Source: Chaetorhynchus papuensis (taxonomy: Eukaryota > Chordata > Aves > Passeriformes > Rhipiduridae). From it: a stretch of 64,000 nucleotides of DNA. Under the pieces are notes generated by a model. The model was not told the DNA's origin and searched no databases. It saw nothing but the letters and a program-made list of their open reading frames with translations. Below, piece after piece: positions 60,001-64,000 of the stretch (its first letter is position 1; every line of letters begins with the position of its first letter). The DNA lies in NCBI GenBank assembly GCA_013396525.1, contig VWYX01000888.1, positions 286,561 to 350,560 on the forward strand, in the 5' to 3' direction. The position numbers were made by a program, and so were the translations under genes.

Positions 60001-62159
60001 TGTGATGGGAGGATTCTGTTTCCTATGCTGTATTACAGAGGCTTAGGGCTGTATTGTGTTAAACCAGACATCAGTTGCAAGCGTGTTTGCATGAGTGTGG
60101 CTTATCTGTCAGTACTCATTACAGCCCCATAAATGTCTCTGAACTGCATTTCTCAGACTTAGGAGCTTTTCTACAATGGTAATTCAGGATCTGATAAGGC
60201 ACAGACTAATGTATTTGAATGCCTGTGAGAAAGATAGTATGATTGGAAACTAAAGTGAAATGCAAAGTCATATGCTGCCAGTGCTAGAGACTCGAAGAGG
60301 CAATTTGCTTCTGTGCTTCAGGAGCATTCTCTGGTCTTTTTGGCTTTTCCCTCAGACAGTTTGGTAGGATGAAATACCTTTTTGCTGTGTATGGTGCTGC
60401 TGGAGGCACCACTGCACCTTTCCATCTGTGAATTTCAGGCTTGTCTTAGCTGAATGCTGTGGGCTTCTGCTAGTGTTTACTGAAAGGCTCCAGTCAAATA
60501 ACCAGATAAATACAGAGTCAAATAAATTGGATCTGGAAAATTATAACTGGTTGTATTTAATACAAAGTAGAGCATCATTCTGTGACATTTTACCTGGTTT
60601 GGGAAAATTTGGAAATTTCAAATTTGGAAAAGTTTTATTAGGGAGAACAGTTAGTTTCTAAAGCAGATGAATGGAGTTTCGGTTGGGTTGCACCTGGAGA
60701 GTACAGCAACAGCTGAGCTGTGCAAACTCCTTGTGTGGACACATGGATTCATCCACTTCCAAGGTGAATTAAAAACAACATCCTAATACAGAAAGCAACT
60801 GCAATGTGATTGCTATTGGAGGTTTGGATGAGGCTTCAATGTGAAGTGGAGCCTGGGGGTCCTGAAAAACTGGGCATGTGGCAGGTTTCCACATGGGCTC
60901 TGTCCTCTGGCACTAAAGGAGGAGGTTACAATCCTGTTCCTCCTCCCTCTCAATAAATCCTTGCTCTAATGTGCCATAGCCTTTCTGGAGTATTTCCTCA
61001 AACAGAAAGCCTAAATATAATCTTAGCCACTGGTCCAGTCTTTCATTATCAAGATAAGTTAATTAAGCTTATTAAAATTTGACTAAAGTTGACTGTCATA
61101 TCCGAAATTCTTAAACACTGAAGATTGAAAAGCTTTGATGTGCTCGATGAGCCCCGTGCTAATTTTCCCATTGTTTTTAATCACTTGGAACTCTTTTCCA
61201 GTTTGGTGCTTGGCTGCTTCATGTGGTTTCATAGTGTACTTTAAAGGATGGGGAGGTGGAGACTGAAGCCAGGGGTAATGATCCGTAGCACTTCGGATCA
61301 TCTGCAGCTTGTGTTCCATCCCTGCTTTGCCAGCCAGGCTTTATTCCAGTGAAAGTGTCAGTAAGCCCGAGGCAGATAGGTACTGTTTCTCCTCTACTCT
61401 TTGCTTTTTCTTTACCCTGAAAGTTTATCTCGCTGCTCGCTTTTTAAAAGCTTTCCATTAGCTGGGGGGCCATGAAGTAAAAGGCATGCTTTAAATACAG
61501 ATGCTGGTGATAGTCCTTTCAAAAGCTGCATTTCTCAAGCTGGGAGCTATTGACCCCTTTCAGTGCAGTCACAAAGAAATCCAAGAGGAAATGGAGGGTG
61601 AGGGCCAGCAGGGAATATATATAATTTTTTTCCCTCAAGTCTTCTTCTTGCTCCACCCCCTGCCAAGCTGGCTATTGTTTGTGCCTCCACATGGGATAAC
61701 AGTGGCCATGGAAGGAAAATGGCATAATGATACATTCTTTCTAAAAAGTGATTTTTTACAGTGGCTTTTTCTTCCCCCCTTGCTGAAAGTTGTTCTGTTT
61801 TGGTGCAAGCTCTAGGCAAAAGGAAAGTGGTAGCCCATGGTACACATGTATACCACTTTGGGCTGTGCAAAAGACTTACTTTGTTGTCTCAGTACAGGTG
61901 ATGAGGCAAAGCAGCAAAATAGCAAATGATGAGGTCCAGCTACTATGACAGGAGCAGAGGATGATGCATTTTCCTGCATCTTGAACTCAGTAATAATGAA
62001 TAATAATGATATTTATTTTCTCACCCTTTTTTCCTTGCTGAAGAGGATGCTCAGGCCATGGGACAGAGGCACAGAGCACCCCTCTGTGACCCTTTTCATT
62101 CACAATCTACCTTTTATTCACGTATGTTTGCAGCTGAAGTGCTGACTGAGTGATGATGC
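60001..62159. other. Gene-free sequence
   Basis: AT-rich unique DNA with one pair of interleaved inverted repeats. No gene is supported. Confidence 0.6.
61826..61864. other. Interleaved inverted repeats
   Basis: AGTGGTA (61,826) pairs with TACCACT (61,851), while AGCCCA (61,832) pairs with TGGGCT (61,859). The two helices cannot form nested in one hairpin but would be compatible with a pseudoknot-like fold. The arms are short, so chance is likely. Confidence 0.5.
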
Positions 62160-62640
62160 CTTTTCCTGGTCTTAAAATCAAGAATCAAACACGGTTAGAA
62201 GGGAAAAAGGGGTTTTAACTCTGCATTTATTTTAACGATCCTTAGGTGCACCACGTCCAGGTCGAATGCACCTCCATGCACACTGCAATGCCCCCCCATG
62301 ATAGATCTGGTATAACATTATAGGTGTTACTGATCAGCATATCTATCAAAAATTCCCCAATGAGAGGCTCGAATGAGCCCCCCCGCCCAAGGAACCTTAC
62401 CCTGAATGGTTCTATCTTAGATTACAAAATGTGTTCTGGAGAGGACCTTGGTGTCTGGGCACACTGATCCCTAACTACAAAGCTTCTAAAATGTTCAGTC
62501 TCCTAGCTTGACAAATAAGTCTAAGAATGTAGGCTAAAAAGCACTAAGAATCCAAAAAGCTATAAAAAGGTATAAAAGGGGTATAAAAGAAAAGGCAAAA
62601 AATCCTCATGGCATCAGTGGCATGCACCAGTTTGGGCCAG
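62160..62640. mobile_element. LTR-like retroelement fragment, boundaries and orientation uncertain
   Basis: This segment differs from its surroundings. Reverse complemented, it ends with AATAAA (plus coordinates 62,226-62,231 as TTTATT), then AACCCCTTTTTCCC and GTTTGATTCTTGATTTTAAG, which looks like the polyadenylation/U5 end of an avian endogenous-retrovirus LTR. On the plus strand three TATAAAA boxes stand in tandem at 62,561, 62,571 and 62,582. The poly(A) signal favours minus orientation and the TATA boxes favour plus, so the strand is left open. No gag, pol or env coding and no paired LTR is seen within the window; if it is an LTR it is solitary. Terminal inverted repeats and a target duplication could not be fixed. 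It might instead be another repeat family. Confidence 0.4.
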
Positions 62641-63877
62641 CAGCTTCCTCTGCTCTGCTGGATGACCACAGCCTAGTTACCCCAGCAGGCAGCTGAAATG
62701 TTTGAGCCCGCAGGAAGGGAGGCTGTGAGCAGCAGTATTTTGGGGGCTGAAGTTCTGCGGGTAGCAGGGGTCAGTCTAAACATGCACCAGCTCAGGAAAA
62801 GGACTCCTGAAGTTTGATATTTTTTCCTGGTGCAACTGTCACTTGTTGATGAACAGAAACTGCCTGCTTTTCTGAAATAAGTCTGAACTTCAAACACATC
62901 CACTTAGCAACTTCTACAAACGAACAGCTGGAGCAACATGAGCACAAAGAAGGCTGGATCCCCTGCTTCCAGAAAGCAGAGGCACAGCCTGGAGTGGGAA
63001 AAGCACAGGTTTGGGAGCTGGGAAAAGGATAACTCTTGAAGAGGAGTGAATGTGTGCTTGCGCATGTGAGCACAGGATTTGGGCACTCCTCCTTTTGTAT
63101 CCTCTTGTAGCCTCTTTAACTGTTCTTCCTGTGATGCTCTGCTGATTGTCTTTATAAAAATCTGTTCCACAACTGTTGCAAATAATGCTGCAAACTTGGT
63201 AAAAATTAAAGCAGCAAAAACCCCAATTCCTTCTTAGAAAGAAGAGGCAACAAATTTTGAGGTCCATTTACCACAATCATGTCACAGTACTCAATCTGTG
63301 TTATGCAGAAGTGTGATTACAGAAGTGAAAAAAAGGGAAAGTACTTTCTGTAAACACTTTTTTGGGTAGAATATTAATAGTTCAATATTATTATGATGAT
63401 TATCTGTGTGTGCATCAACAATATACACTTTTTTTCTTACTAAAATATTGAACAGTTTGACAACTTTTAAAGAAACTGCAATTTGGTGAGAACGGAGTAA
63501 GGACTTTTTAAATGTTCAGTGTTTTTTTTAAAAGCCTGCAAGTGGAGGCTGCATTGACCAAAGGAATTGAATATCTTACTGAGAAAGTTTTAATTTTCTT
63601 TAATTTTTCCTTTGACTGTGAATTAAATTGTTTGGAGAAACTGTGCTACTCTCAAATACCTACAAAATTAGTCTCCAAGAAAATCTTCCTCTATGATAAA
63701 TTGTGCTTATACTAGAGATAGAACTGGGCAAGCCTTCTGGGCTTTACTTTACTCTGGGCTTGAGCTGGCACCAGTACAGCAGGGGAATGCACTCAAGTAG
63801 CTTTTCCTTCATGAAAGGTAATTTGGTGCCTCCTAAACGCTGTCCACTGTGGTGTCAGGAGGAGATATCACTCAGAG
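62641..63877. other. Gene-free sequence, possibly including the flank of the LTR-like element
   Basis: The first ~200 bp (to about 62,830) may still belong to the LTR-like insertion, since no boundary is seen. The rest is AT-rich and unremarkable. Confidence 0.5.
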
Positions 63878-64000
63878 CGAGTGGTGTGGAACGATGCGAT
63901 GCCCCTCGGGCTCCGTTCTCAAATTACCAGCGAAGCGGGAAACGACTTTTGACACGTACATGGCTGGCGTGGGATGTCTGAGCTATCACTGCGCGGATAA
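63878..64000. other. CpG-dense sequence reaching the window edge
   Basis: Twelve CpGs fall in about 123 bp (for example GCGAGTGG, ACGATGCGATG, AGCGAAGCGGG, GCGCGG), unlike the preceding kilobases. It may be the margin of a CpG island or exon lying beyond the window. The open frame across it has no recognisable protein. Confidence 0.4.

Noticed and set aside
1..64000. CRISPR array, operon or bacterial-type system
   Set aside because: No direct-repeat/spacer pattern, no ribosome-binding-site spaced frames, and the repeats are of vertebrate type.

Overview
This window looks like bird nuclear DNA that is non-coding (intergenic or deep intronic). The bird assignment rests on a 5'-truncated CR1 LINE of avian type at about 53.68-54.97 kb. 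It carries degenerate reverse-transcriptase coding and ends in the CR1 8-bp tail motif (ATTCTATG-like). A second CR1 3' tail lies at 34.32-34.40 kb, and an older CR1/L3-like fragment lies at 59.77-60.00 kb on the minus strand. Interspersed repeats cover only a few percent of the window, as is usual in birds; a mammal would show many more. CpG is generally depleted and base composition is moderately AT-rich. The species cannot be fixed from the sequence.

I find no protein-coding gene I can support. The open frames are short (164 codons at most), lie on both strands, overlap each other, and show no domain, signal peptide or family resemblance that I recognise. No rRNA, tRNA, snRNA or CRISPR array is visible. 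Splice-like signals occur; the best acceptor-donor pair brackets a 131-nt segment at 59,160-59,290 that has stops in all three frames, so at most it is a UTR or lncRNA exon.

Layout. 1-7.6 kb: AT-rich DNA with homopolymer tracts, a perfect CRE (998-1005), a G-quadruplex motif (5.60 kb) and a MIR-like relic. 7.66-7.76 kb: relic of a tRNA-derived SINE. 10-20 kb: unique sequence with one MIR-like relic, an A23 tract and a GC-rich patch (12.54-13.2 kb). 20.0-20.9 kb: possible regulatory block with five GATA-type sites and a p53-like palindrome. 26.73-26.78 kb: a strong 20-bp hairpin. 30.3 kb: a 33-bp tandem duplication and a second perfect CRE. 37.5-37.7 kb: a small CpG-rich island. 42.47-43.0 kb: a cluster of palindromes with homeodomain and E-box sites. 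45.9-46.65 kb: AT-rich block with an octamer site. 50.26-50.38 kb: GT-rich low complexity. 53.7-55.0 kb: the CR1. 57.6 kb: SINE relic. 62.16-62.64 kb: LTR-like fragment with three stacked TATAAAA boxes. 63.88-64.0 kb: CpG-dense sequence running off the right edge.

If the window has biological content beyond retroelement debris, it is most likely cis-regulatory or non-coding RNA. The best candidates are the 26.73 kb hairpin, the 42.5-43.0 kb palindrome cluster, the 20.0-20.9 kb GATA/p53 block and the CpG-rich patches. All need comparative or expression data to confirm.
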